Translations under genes and position numbers: made by a program
Notes under the pieces: generated by a model
Seen by the model: only the letters and a program-made list of their open reading frames with translations
Databases searched by the model: none
Told to the model about the DNA's origin: nothing
Part shown: positions 8,101-16,837 of the stretch, piece after piece
Layout of the letters: every line of letters begins with the position of its first letter
Numbering within the stretch: the stretch's first letter is position 1
Assembly: GCA_034440515.1 (NCBI GenBank)
Contig: JAWXCF010000037.1
Span: 1-39,478 of the forward strand
From: JAWXCF01 sp034440515
Lineage (GTDB): Bacteria > Bacteroidota > Bacteroidia > CAILMK01
Reading direction: 5' to 3'
Length of the DNA stretch: 39,478 nucleotides

Positions 8101-9324
8101 TTACAAATCAAAAATTGACTTAAATGTATCAATTGGATTTTGCTCATCATTTGGGGTTTGACTATATTGTCTTAATCTTTCTATTGGCTTGCCACTTAGC
8201 CTTCTAGTCACGCGGCTAATCATATTTTCTATAATTTCTTGTTGTTTTTTATCAATATTCCCAAGTTTGGGAAGAGCCCATTTTAATTCTTCGGCTTTTA
8301 TTTTCTCTAATTTTTCATAGTAAGAGGTAATTAAAGGACTCACTTCTCTAATTTTTAACCAAGCCGTGAAGCTTTCTACTTCTTCTCCAATTATGACCTC
8401 AGCCTTTGGAATTTCCTCGTGTCTTTTTTGAATTCCTACGTCAGTTAACGACTTTAAATCATCTAAGTCAAATAAATCAATATGCCCTAATCTTTTTATT
8501 TCAGGTGCAAAATTTCTAGGCATTCCTAGATCTAGCAGAGTAAGCCCGCGTTCTCTTATTGCTTTTAAGTCTTTGTCTTGCAATACATATTTTTCAGCGT
8601 GGGTTGCACCAATTACTATCTCAACCATTGGTAGATACTGTTTAATTTCAGTCATATCAATGGCCTTGCCACCAAACATATTTGCCATAGATTCTGCTCT
8701 AGACTTAGTTCTACTTGCTATATACAAGTTTCCAGTATGCTTCTTAGCCAAAATTTTCATCATCAGATTACTCATTTCCCCAGTACCTAACACAAGCACA
8801 TCTTGGCTTTTAAAGTCTTTATATCTTTTACATAATAAATCATAAGCAACAGAGGCTAAACTAACAGGGTATTTCCCAATAGCAGTAAACTGTCTAACCT
8901 TTTTACCAGTGTAAATAGATCTTCTAATAAATTCGTCTAGTGTTGGGCTAAGTGTAGCGGCCTCTTGAGCCATTGAGTAAGCTTTTTTAATTTGCCCAAG
9001 TATTTCGTGCTCACCCAAAGCTTGAGATTGTAATCCGGCTGCTGTTCTAAACAAATGTTGTGCTGAGTCTGTCTCTGATTGTAGTTTGATAAGGTATGGC
9101 TGAAGGTCACCAAATCTGTCGAAGAAACTCTCAAACTGATTTGTATCGTCAGTTATACCATACAACGATAGCCTGTTGCAGGTTGATATGATAAAACATT
9201 CTGGTATAGTTTGTTTAAAATCATTCAGTGCTGACATCACAGACTGATTATCCATAGAGATTTTTTCCCTAATGGACAACGGTGCCAAATGGTGGCTCAA
9301 TTCTACTCCTCTCAGCTTTTTCAT
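8101..9324 (-). CDS. hemA: glutamyl-tRNA reductase
   Basis: First committed step of tetrapyrrole synthesis: NADPH-dependent reduction of glutamyl-tRNA(Glu) to glutamate-1-semialdehyde. It has 407 aa. The catalytic domain carries Cys49 in ISTCNR and GEHEILGQIK (104-113); the Rossmann domain has LGTGEMS (179-185); a helical dimerisation domain follows (about 310-407). It is the first gene of the operon, and control of the whole pathway is expected here. The upstream 166-nt gap to the divergent pirin gene contains a perfect palindrome (9417-9435), a candidate operator. Confidence 0.95.
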   Translation of the reverse strand: MKKLRGVELSHHLAPLSIREKISMDNQSVMSALNDFKQTIPECFIISTCNRLSLYGITDDTNQFESFFDRFGDLQPYLIKLQSETDSAQHLFRTAAGLQSQALGEHEILGQIKKAYSMAQEAATLSPTLDEFIRRSIYTGKKVRQFTAIGKYPVSLASVAYDLLCKRYKDFKSQDVLVLGTGEMSNLMMKILAKKHTGNLYIASRTKSRAESMANMFGGKAIDMTEIKQYLPMVEIVIGATHAEKYVLQDKDLKAIRERGLTLLDLGMPRNFAPEIKRLGHIDLFDLDDLKSLTDVGIQKRHEEIPKAEVIIGEEVESFTAWLKIREVSPLITSYYEKLEKIKAEELKWALPKLGNIDKKQQEIIENMISRVTRRLSGKPIERLRQYSQTPNDEQNPIDTFKSIFDL

Positions 9325-9416
9325 TCAGTATTTCGACCTGAAATAACCTTACAAATTTCGATAATCATACACGGACATTAGGTATCAACACCCTAATAAA
9401 TCTAATGTTTTAACTA

Positions 9417-9435
9417 ATTTGTAAGCGTTACAAAT
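9417..9435. promoter_or_regulatory. perfect palindrome, candidate operator between hemA and pirin
   Basis: ATTTGTAA (9417-9424) and TTACAAAT (9428-9435) are exact inverted repeats around GCG. The site is 93 nt upstream of hemA and 56 nt upstream of the pirin ATG. Its TTTG at 9418-9421 could serve as the pirin -33 box: 20 nt further on is ACTATTTG (9442-9449), which keeps the TTTG half of the -7 consensus but lacks its TA. A bound protein would therefore block or modulate pirin and possibly hemA. The protein is unknown. The TGTAA-gCG-TTACA core recalls LacI-family sites but has a centre one base shorter. Confidence 0.5.
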
Positions 9436-9490
9436 AAGTAAACTATTTGAAGTAAAGATATGTATAGATGTTGTAACATTGAATATTATT

Positions 9491-10201
9491 ATGGAAACAA
9501 TTATAGTAACATCAAATGAACGTGGTCAAATGAATTTAGGTTGGCTACAGGCAAGATATAGTTTTAGTTTCTCAAACTACTATGAGCCAGCTAAATTGCA
9601 ATTTGGAATGCTGCGTGTACTAAATGATGACATCATAGCGCCCGCTATGGGCTTTGGTACGCACCCTCACGATAATATGGAGATAATATCAATTCCATTA
9701 TCTGGTGTACTTTCTCATAAAGACAGTATGGGCAATGGTGATACCATTATGGTAGGTGAAGTACAAGTAATGTCTGCGGGAAGTGGACTGGAACATAGTG
9801 AGAAAAATGCCAGCACAAAAGATTCTGTAAATCTGCTTCAAATTTGGATACTTCCTGATAAAAAGAATATCACTCCAGTTTATAACCAAAAGAATTTTAA
9901 TTGGAATGACATAAAAAACAAATGGATTTATTTAGTTAGTAATCACATAGAAGCTGCCTTAAACATTAATCAAAATGCTCAAATATTTATTGCAAATATT
10001 GATAAAGGGGTAAGCCTTTCTGTTAACCAAGTTAACATCGAAATGGGTTATTTTGCATTTGTTATAAATGGTGCTGTAAACATAGCTGAACAAAGTTTAG
10101 AACTTAGAGATAGTATGAAGATAAGACAGGCTGATACTATTGAAATACTTGGAGAGTCAGATTTAAATACAATATTGATTATAGAAGTACCGCTTCACTA
10201 A
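9491..10201 (+). CDS. pirin family protein
   Basis: Cupin-fold iron protein of the pirin family; members act as quercetin dioxygenases or redox-responsive regulators. I start it at ATG 9491 (236 aa), because the longer reading begins with a TTG at 9479 inside a small inverted repeat and pirins begin near this methionine. Metal ligands are His58 and His60 (THPHDN), His102 and Glu104 (LEHSE), matching the His-His-His-Glu set of human pirin. HDNMEIISIPLSG and KDSMGN are family signatures. It is divergent from hemA and its 3' end overlaps the convergent DUF5916 gene by 4 nt. The physiological substrate cannot be told. Confidence 0.92.
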   Translation: METIIVTSNERGQMNLGWLQARYSFSFSNYYEPAKLQFGMLRVLNDDIIAPAMGFGTHPHDNMEIISIPLSGVLSHKDSMGNGDTIMVGEVQVMSAGSGLEHSEKNASTKDSVNLLQIWILPDKKNITPVYNQKNFNWNDIKNKWIYLVSNHIEAALNINQNAQIFIANIDKGVSLSVNQVNIEMGYFAFVINGAVNIAEQSLELRDSMKIRQADTIEILGESDLNTILIIEVPLH

Positions 10202-12375
10202 AGGTTTAACCACCACGATACTTTCAATATAATTGACTGATCTTTAAAGCTAAAGTCCTCCGATTTATAGTTAGTGCCATATACTAAAAATACATCTGAC
10301 ATAGGTCTGAATCTATATTGCAATCTAAAGTTTGTGTTGAAGTTGTTCTGTTGAGTATTATATTGAGAATAAACTAACATAAAGACTTTTCTGCTAAGTG
10401 TCAAATCTATTTTAGGACCAACAAGCAAATGTTTAGTTGAAGTGTAAGGATTAGGTAATTGAATTTCTGTTCTATTTAACCTAACTCCAAACACAACAAA
10501 AGGTTGAATTCTATAGTTAATATTTCCACTTAAGCTGTATAACTTACCAGAATAATATTCACCAACGGAACCTGAAGCATCGAAAAACAATTTCTTCCTA
10601 AAATTACTCGTAAATGAAGCTGAGAAAAATTGATAGTCAAACTTTTCGTTAGCTAAATAAGCTAGTCCTTTATCGGATCCCGATGCGTTAAAGTTGTTTT
10701 GGAGAATTAAAAATTGTTTGTTAAAATCGAAATGTGCAGTAGCAGAATTGCTAAATTCAAATACCATACTTGCTTTAATGAGATGATCATTCACATTCAG
10801 TTTCATATCAGTATATAAACTTTCATATAGCTGCGGCCCAAATCTATTTATCAGTTTACTTTTTGGGAAAAAGTAATAGTTTATAACCGGTTCTAGTCGC
10901 CAGTAATTAGTTCTAGGTACAAAACCTACTTCTGCCTTATAGTCTTTACCAACATATTCGTGATTCCAGTTCACACTCCAGTTTCTTATAGTGTAGTTTA
11001 ACCAAGAGGCGTGTGAAAAAGAGTTTATGTTTTTTTTACCATTAGAAGTTGGAGTAAAGCTGTAGTGGTAAAACGCTTTACCTTTCCATTTGCCGTCACT
11101 TGATTGTAAATTATAATCTAAGCCAAGAACTCGGTTATATTCTGATGGATATTGACCTTGTTTATTTACAAATAGGGCAGAGATATTGCTTGATTTACCA
11201 ACTTGACGCTGAAGTGCTACAACAGTAAAATTTTGAGAACCAACTATTTGTTTTTCATCTTTTAGCAGTGCTTTAGTTTGTACACTCATAACACCTATCC
11301 GCCAGTTTTTATCTAATTTCCCACTTAGTCTAAGACCTCCATATAAAGGCACGACTTGCCCCTTAAATAAGCCTATGTTTCTACTAAAGAAAGGTCTAAT
11401 TCTGGAAAAACCAAAAGTCGAAAACAAATCGCTATTCTCTTGAAAGAAAGTTCTCCGCTCTGGGAAAAAGATACTAAATCTATCTAAATTAATAACTTGA
11501 TCATCAACATCTGCTTCACTAAAATCTGAATTTACGGTTCCGTCTAGATTTAAAGAAGAGGTAATTCCAACCTTAAAATCTCCGCCAACATTAAACTTAG
11601 GATTCAGATTAGAATTTTGTTTTTGATTAAAGGAATTCAACTTTGTATAAGGAATAATGGTCAGGTTTTTACCTGCCTTAGGTGGTGGACTAGTCCACTT
11701 TAATATACCAGCAAAGTTTAAGGAAGCAATATTAAAATTTCTAGGTACGGCACCCCAAGAACTGTTCTCATTAATTTTTAAATCGTGCCTGCTAAAATTA
11801 ATTCCCCAGGTCAAAACATTTGGGTCGTATCGAATTGATTTAAAAGGTATGGCAAATTCACATATCCAGGCAGAGTCCTCATAACTTACTGCGCTGTACC
11901 ACTTATTGTCCCAACTTGTTGTTACCCCTTGATTTCCAGTATTAGATATAATTCCTTCACGTTGAACATTTAAAGGAGTAACTGTAAAATTGAAACCGTT
12001 AGTTAAATCTCTTAATGGATCTATATATATACCGAATGCATCGTTTCTAGGGTAACTAAAATCTCTACGTAAACTTTGAGCAACAAATTTTGCTTTATTT
12101 GTATCTATACATCTGGCTGCTATATATATATTATTGTCATCAAAACACATCCAAGTGTAGGTGATAGACTTAGTATAAATAGTGTCTATGGGGAAATTTA
12201 CATAGAAACTATCAGCACGCTGTTGATCAAACCAAACTGATTCGGACATAATCCCGTCTATTTTTATTTTTTCTGAAATCTTCTGTATATAGTAAGTTGG
12301 AACTTTTTTTTGCCCAATCACGGCAAAACTGAAAAAAATAAAGAAGATAAATATTAGGTTTCGACTAAAGAGCAT
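10198..12375 (-). CDS. DUF5916 protein with N-terminal CBM9-like domain
   Basis: A 725-aa envelope protein. A signal peptide (about 1-21, ending VIGQ) is followed by a CBM9-like beta-sandwich (about 28-225; KIDGIMSESVW and NDAFGIYIDP are typical) and by a long C-terminal part of alternating strands that reads as an outer-membrane barrel. The central FFPERRTFFQENSDLF segment is a hallmark of the DUF5916 family, common in Bacteroidota and of unknown function. Its start follows a possible -7 box (12383-12390) so closely that the transcript would be nearly leaderless. Its 3' end overlaps pirin tail to tail. A role in binding or moving glycans is only suggested by the CBM9-like domain. Confidence 0.85.
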   Translation of the reverse strand: MLFSRNLIFIFFIFFSFAVIGQKKVPTYYIQKISEKIKIDGIMSESVWFDQQRADSFYVNFPIDTIYTKSITYTWMCFDDNNIYIAARCIDTNKAKFVAQSLRRDFSYPRNDAFGIYIDPLRDLTNGFNFTVTPLNVQREGIISNTGNQGVTTSWDNKWYSAVSYEDSAWICEFAIPFKSIRYDPNVLTWGINFSRHDLKINENSSWGAVPRNFNIASLNFAGILKWTSPPPKAGKNLTIIPYTKLNSFNQKQNSNLNPKFNVGGDFKVGITSSLNLDGTVNSDFSEADVDDQVINLDRFSIFFPERRTFFQENSDLFSTFGFSRIRPFFSRNIGLFKGQVVPLYGGLRLSGKLDKNWRIGVMSVQTKALLKDEKQIVGSQNFTVVALQRQVGKSSNISALFVNKQGQYPSEYNRVLGLDYNLQSSDGKWKGKAFYHYSFTPTSNGKKNINSFSHASWLNYTIRNWSVNWNHEYVGKDYKAEVGFVPRTNYWRLEPVINYYFFPKSKLINRFGPQLYESLYTDMKLNVNDHLIKASMVFEFSNSATAHFDFNKQFLILQNNFNASGSDKGLAYLANEKFDYQFFSASFTSNFRKKLFFDASGSVGEYYSGKLYSLSGNINYRIQPFVVFGVRLNRTEIQLPNPYTSTKHLLVGPKIDLTLSRKVFMLVYSQYNTQQNNFNTNFRLQYRFRPMSDVFLVYGTNYKSEDFSFKDQSIILKVSWWLNL

Positions 12376-12382
12376 TACTTCG

Positions 12383-12390
12383 CAAAAGTA
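12383..12390 (-). promoter_or_regulatory. candidate -7 box before DUF5916 gene
   Basis: TACTTTTG on the minus strand is a full TAnnTTTG match, 7 nt before the ATG at 12375. If used, the mRNA would have almost no leader, which Bacteroidota tolerate. No -33 TTTG box is found at the right distance, so this is weak. Confidence 0.25.
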
Positions 12391-12396
12391 TCTGAT

Positions 12397-14226
12397 TTAG
12401 GGATAATACCCCCATACCTGAATAGAATATTCTGCCTGAAACAATTTGTCAGAATAGACAAATATCTCGTAGTTTGAAATATCTACTTGATTTTCACTTA
12501 ACGTAGTATAAATAGTATGGTTAGAATATAAACCAAGTTTAGACTGTGTAAACGGAATGCATTTCCAAAAAATTGTTTTATTTTCAGCATTTCGCCCGCA
12601 AACTGCAAGACAAAGTTCTTGATTTTTATTTAAGCTCAGCAGATTATAGTCTGCCCTAATAAAGCGACAATTCCGGTGAGTTTTTTTGTTTAAAATTAAT
12701 TTCCCTCTTGTTGAGTCTGAGTCTATAAAACCAAGGCTTAACCTCTTGCTATTGCCAAAATTACTGCGTTGCCTAACCTGTACACCTGAATTAAAATATT
12801 TATAGTCTTTATATAGTATTGGATAGTAATATGTTATCAAGCTATTTACCACATCTTCTTTACCGATATTGCTCCATCCCTCAAAAAGATATTCCTTTTC
12901 AGAATTCTTTAGCTTTACCTCTAGGTGTTGATATTTTACCTGATCATCATACCTATATAGGGAAACCTTGCCATTAAAATTACTTCGATTTAGGTAATTG
13001 TTTATATATTCCGAGTTGTTAACATCTGCCAAATACAAGGTATTGTTATGATTTTTAGCATTAGACCAATCAGACATCTTTTTTGCTACTACCTCAAACT
13101 GTCCATAAGGCGCAGCATTATAGTATTTATCTATAAATACTAGATTAGATATCAGAAAGCCAGTGAATGCAAAAGCTCCTAATTGAATATATACAAGTTT
13201 ATATTTACCCAAACCTTGCCAAATGAAGGCTATTAAAACAGGCAGGCTAAAAACCAAGCTTGAAGCTTGTAAAATTGGACTTCTAAATACAGAATACGCA
13301 AATGGAATAATTAACGATAGCGCGAAAGCTGTAAATAAAACCGTTAGTTTAAGAGTTATTGTCTTATAAATGAAGACAATAGATAAAACTGTGATTGCAG
13401 CCAAAACTGCCAGCAAAATATAATTGTAATTGGTTATAGACCTTACATAATCTATTGGCCAATTGTAAGTAGGTATACCCAACCAGTCTAAGCCTCCTAA
13501 GTTAAACTGCGCCAAAGTAATAAGTAGATGCGGCAGAAATAAAATTGCAATTGTAAATGAGGCAAGTACATACTTTAGCAAATTCCCTTTTTTAATTAAA
13601 AGTAACCCAAGTAATCCTAAAATTCCAATGAAAAGACCAGCAAAATAGTGGGTATATAGCGAAAGAGTCCCAAATATAATATAGCCAACTACTGCCCAAA
13701 TTTTAAGTTTATCTGCATCTATTATTCGCATCCAAAACCATAAAAATGCAGGAACAGTACATAAACCAATTGCATAAGGACGAGCTAATTGACCGTACAA
13801 TACGTAATGCTGTAAAAAAGACATTAGCACCAAGACCATTATTGCTGTTTGGTATCCAAACCATCGCCTAATGCTGATAAAATAAAACCAAAGTCCTAAT
13901 ACAGAGCTAAGTGCAAATATGAATCTAATAGTTACAGGGTTAAAGTAATAGTATGGTAGTACCCAATATATAATTTGTACCAGCGCAGGGTGACCATCTA
14001 CAGCTACACCTTTCCAAATTAAGTCATAAAAATTAGTATGGTGGGTTCTACTTATGGCACTTAACTCGTCATTACTAAAGCCGTAATTGTCTAGATTTAT
14101 AAATCTAAATACTATTGCCAATAATAGGATGAAATATGGGAATACTGTAGATAAAAACTTAGGGAAATCTAATGACTTTTTTTGCGACTTTATTTCCTCT
14201 ATTTCTTCCGTATTACTTTCGTTCAT
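12397..14226 (-). CDS. polytopic membrane glycosyltransferase, GT39/ArnT-like
   Basis: A 609-aa inner-membrane protein with a cytoplasmic acidic/basic N-terminus (1-22), a first membrane segment at about 25-44, and roughly ten segments in all up to about residue 375; the remaining part is a periplasmic beta-rich domain. After the first segment comes SNDELSA with Asp53-Glu54, the position of the catalytic acid in GT-C enzymes, and DGHPAL (77-82) matches their second loop motif. Such enzymes move a sugar from a polyprenyl-phosphate donor to lipid or protein on the periplasmic side. The acceptor is not known. It overlaps the 3' end of folC by 14 nt and should be co-translated with it. Confidence 0.8.
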   Translation of the reverse strand: MNESNTEEIEEIKSQKKSLDFPKFLSTVFPYFILLLAIVFRFINLDNYGFSNDELSAISRTHHTNFYDLIWKGVAVDGHPALVQIIYWVLPYYYFNPVTIRFIFALSSVLGLWFYFISIRRWFGYQTAIMVLVLMSFLQHYVLYGQLARPYAIGLCTVPAFLWFWMRIIDADKLKIWAVVGYIIFGTLSLYTHYFAGLFIGILGLLGLLLIKKGNLLKYVLASFTIAILFLPHLLITLAQFNLGGLDWLGIPTYNWPIDYVRSITNYNYILLAVLAAITVLSIVFIYKTITLKLTVLFTAFALSLIIPFAYSVFRSPILQASSLVFSLPVLIAFIWQGLGKYKLVYIQLGAFAFTGFLISNLVFIDKYYNAAPYGQFEVVAKKMSDWSNAKNHNNTLYLADVNNSEYINNYLNRSNFNGKVSLYRYDDQVKYQHLEVKLKNSEKEYLFEGWSNIGKEDVVNSLITYYYPILYKDYKYFNSGVQVRQRSNFGNSKRLSLGFIDSDSTRGKLILNKKTHRNCRFIRADYNLLSLNKNQELCLAVCGRNAENKTIFWKCIPFTQSKLGLYSNHTIYTTLSENQVDISNYEIFVYSDKLFQAEYSIQVWGYYP

Positions 14227-15508
14227 TCCAGTATTCTAAAGCCTCAGCTACTACGAAAATACTGCCTGTAATTAGAATCAAAGATTTATCTGTATTTGAA
14301 CCTGTGGTAATGGCTAACACAACAGCCTGCTGAACATTATTGCATTCTGTTGCCTGTAATTGATACTTAGCAGCTAATTCCATCAATTCGCTGGTATTTT
14401 TACCTCTGGGAATGTTAGGTTTACACATATAATAGTGTGCTGCTTTAGGTAAAACATCAAAAACAATATTTGCGTCTTTATCATTTACCATTCCAAATAC
14501 GATAGCTGTTTTATGTTCAGAATAGTCGGCCTCTAGCTTAATTTTTAAATAAGTTAATCCGTCAACATTATGCGCAACTTCGGCTATAATAGTTTGAGGG
14601 TGTAACTGCAATATTTCCCACCTACCGCGAAGTCCAGTTCTTTTAATTACCTGGCTAAGTCCAGTTTTTAATTCATCTTCATTTATGTTTAAACCTAGTT
14701 TATTTAACTCATCTATTGCTGTAATCGTAGTTCTTAAGTTTTCCTGTTGATAATTCCCAATAAGGTCAGAGTCAACTTCTAAAGCTTGTTGTGTTTCAGT
14801 ATTTATAAAATTTCTACCGATAATTGTGTATTTATCTTGTGCATATACTTGTACAGATTGAGTTGATTCTGCTTTTGCTTCAAACACCGATTTGGTTTCT
14901 GCCTGCAATCTTCCTATTACAACAGGTACGTTTTTCTTAATAATACCAGCTTTTTCTCCAGCTATTTCTTCTAAAGTATTACCAAGCATATTTTGATGAT
15001 CGTACCCAATGTTAGTAATGATAGAAAGAAGTGGATTTATGATGTTAGTACTATCTAACCTGCCACCTAATCCAGTCTCAATAACAGCATAATCAACTTG
15101 ATACTTTCTGAAAGCCCAAAATCCGAGTACTGTGCTCATCTCAAAAAAACTTGGTTCAATACGTTCTATATCATCAACGTAAGTATTCAAATATTCACAT
15201 ACATCCTCTTTACTTATCATTTCCCCATTTATTCTAATCCGCTCTCTGAAGTCTATTAGATGTGGGCTTGTAAAAAGTCCGACTTTATATTTAGACTGTA
15301 GAACTGATGCTAACATACTTGATACAGATCCTTTTCCATTAGTACCAGCTATGTGAATGGTCTTTATATTAAGATGTGGGTTTCCACAAGCTAGACTAAG
15401 TGCATTACTATTAGTTAAATCTTTCTTATAGGCAGCTGGTCCTATTCTGGTAAACATAGGCAACCTGTTGAACATATACTCTAGTACTTCTTCGTAATTC
15501 AATATCAT
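14213..15508 (-). CDS. folC: bifunctional folylpolyglutamate / dihydrofolate synthase
   Basis: ATP-dependent Mur-ligase-type enzyme that adds glutamate to dihydropteroate and to reduced folates. It has 431 aa. The P-loop is GTNGKGS (55-61), followed by LFTSPHL and FRERIRING, then ETGLGGRLDSTN, the segment unique to FolC, and NIGYDHQNMLG. The C-terminal Mur-ligase domain contains EVAHNVDG and VFGMVNDKD. It follows the TonB-like gene by 35 nt and overlaps the GT39-like gene, so it is likely expressed from the TonB/ExbB operon. Confidence 0.95.
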   Translation of the reverse strand: MILNYEEVLEYMFNRLPMFTRIGPAAYKKDLTNSNALSLACGNPHLNIKTIHIAGTNGKGSVSSMLASVLQSKYKVGLFTSPHLIDFRERIRINGEMISKEDVCEYLNTYVDDIERIEPSFFEMSTVLGFWAFRKYQVDYAVIETGLGGRLDSTNIINPLLSIITNIGYDHQNMLGNTLEEIAGEKAGIIKKNVPVVIGRLQAETKSVFEAKAESTQSVQVYAQDKYTIIGRNFINTETQQALEVDSDLIGNYQQENLRTTITAIDELNKLGLNINEDELKTGLSQVIKRTGLRGRWEILQLHPQTIIAEVAHNVDGLTYLKIKLEADYSEHKTAIVFGMVNDKDANIVFDVLPKAAHYYMCKPNIPRGKNTSELMELAAKYQLQATECNNVQQAVVLAITTGSNTDKSLILITGSIFVVAEALEYWNERK

Positions 15509-15543
15509 TAATTAAGAAAAAAACAGGGAATTAAATAATAATT

Positions 15544-16428
15544 TTAGTCATATCTGAATTGAAACTTAACATAGCCAGTTTGACGGCTTTGACCCTGTGG
15601 TGAAGGAGAAAATTTCCAATTATTTTCAAGGCAGTTCTTTACTTGTCTTATAAGGTCAGCATCATTTATGGTACTACCTTTAGCAGGTACATTGCCAGTT
15701 TCTACCACATTACCATCAGCATCTACTACTATTTTTATAACCAATACAGACTTTTTAGCTGCTGTTATGTTACAGTTGTCGTTTTTTACTGCTGTTCTTC
15801 CTGTCAAAGTATAGCCATCAACACCTAATCCGTTGCCACCGCCAGGGACTCCGTTCTTATCACCCTGTAGTCCAGGTTTATCAGTGTTACCCCTATTGGT
15901 AGCGTCACCATTTTTGCCATTAGCTCCATCGTTTCCACCGTCAGTCCCATTGAATAGAAGGTCTTGATTTACTTTCCGTTTAGTAGTAGTGTTGTTATTT
16001 GTGTTATTATTGTCGTAGTTAGTATTAATTTTAGTCTGTTGCTTCTTTTGGTCATTTGGTACGTTTACAGCCTCGCCATTTGGGTCAGTGGCAAAGGGAG
16101 CTTGATTTTCAGAATTAGAAGATGGGGGAGTGTTTTCAGGTTGTGATGTTGGTCTATCAGTATTATTTCCTTGCCCTTGATACCCAGCTTTTGTATCTAC
16201 AAATCCGCCAGAGCCAACATCTGGATCACCTAGCATAATTCCAACCGCTCCCTCAGTGCTTGGAGCTGCCATCGGTGGGTCTGTAACTCCAAAAGACAAA
16301 AAGAACGTAATAATACCTAACAAAACATATATACCAACTGTAACCAATAGTGCCTTACGCTCTGTAGACCTTTGGGTTCTAATTTCCTCAGCCTTAGCTA
16401 GTGTTAGTGTATCTATGTAGGTTGACAT
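15544..16428 (-). CDS. TonB-like energy transducer
   Basis: A 294-aa protein with a short cytoplasmic N-terminus (1-25), a single membrane segment (about 26-46) and a long low-complexity periplasmic linker (about 50-205) rich in Gly, Asn, Asp and Thr. The C-terminal domain (about 205-294) has VLVIKIVVDADGNVVETG and ends in VKFQFRYD, the pattern of Bacteroidota TonB C-terminal domains. It would couple the proton motive force collected by ExbB/ExbD to outer-membrane receptors. The linker lacks the Pro-Lys/Pro-Glu repeats of classical TonB. It is 7 nt downstream of exbD and part of the same operon. Confidence 0.85.
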   Translation of the reverse strand: MSTYIDTLTLAKAEEIRTQRSTERKALLVTVGIYVLLGIITFFLSFGVTDPPMAAPSTEGAVGIMLGDPDVGSGGFVDTKAGYQGQGNNTDRPTSQPENTPPSSNSENQAPFATDPNGEAVNVPNDQKKQQTKINTNYDNNNTNNNTTTKRKVNQDLLFNGTDGGNDGANGKNGDATNRGNTDKPGLQGDKNGVPGGGNGLGVDGYTLTGRTAVKNDNCNITAAKKSVLVIKIVVDADGNVVETGNVPAKGSTINDADLIRQVKNCLENNWKFSPSPQGQSRQTGYVKFQFRYD

Positions 16429-16435
16429 ATATCTA

Positions 16436-16837
16436 TCATTTTCCTTCTTGTTCTGTAGCAGCCAACACTTTAGCGTGTAGTTTTCTGCCTATATTCATTA
16501 CTTCAACTACTGTACCCCAATCCACGTCTTTATCGGCAGCTAGTAATATGATAGGCTCTTTAGTTTCACCAACTAATATTCGCAGTTGTGCCTCGAGATC
16601 TTGCATATTTACTGCGTTTTTGTTTAAGAATATTTTCCTATCAGCGGCAAGTGATATGGTTACATTTTTAGGACTATCCTTAACCTCTTTACCACTTTTA
16701 GGCAATGTTAGTTTTATGATATTTGGGTTAACTAATGTTGAAGTAATTAAAAAGAACAACAACAAGAAAAACATTATGTCATTAAGTGAATGAGTATTCA
16801 CCTCTGATACGGCTCTGGGTCTTCTTCTTAGGTTCAC
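16436..16837 (-). CDS. exbD: biopolymer transporter ExbD
   Basis: A 133-aa inner-membrane protein that forms, with ExbB, the proton channel energising TonB. It has a short basic N-terminus (NLRRRPRAVSEVN), a single membrane segment at about 20-40 preceded by the conserved LNDIMFFLL with the proton-carrying Asp20, and a small periplasmic domain ending in VEVMNIGRKLHAKV. The start is GTG at 16837, overlapping the ExbB stop as GTGA (4 nt), so translation of the two is coupled. Confidence 0.93.
   Translation of the reverse strand: MNLRRRPRAVSEVNTHSLNDIMFFLLLFFLITSTLVNPNIIKLTLPKSGKEVKDSPKNVTISLAADRKIFLNKNAVNMQDLEAQLRILVGETKEPIILLAADKDVDWGTVVEVMNIGRKLHAKVLAATEQEGK

Noticed and set aside
8573..8845. 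Plus-strand 90-codon frame inside hemA
   Set aside because: Mirror frame of the conserved Rossmann domain of hemA; no independent signal.
9375..9408. Inverted repeat ACATTAG/CTAATGT with a 20-nt interior as an operator or attenuator
   Set aside because: Seven-base AT-rich arms with a wide interior are expected by chance; no T-run follows.
9417..9435. Standard LacI-family or CRP/FNR operator
   Set aside because: The core resembles TGTAAnCGnTTACA but the centre is 3 nt instead of 4, and it does not match TTGATnnnnATCAA; the regulator family is left open.
16401..16793. Plus-strand 130-codon frame opposite exbD
   Set aside because: exbD is well supported in the other strand with its neighbours; the antisense frame is a coding shadow.
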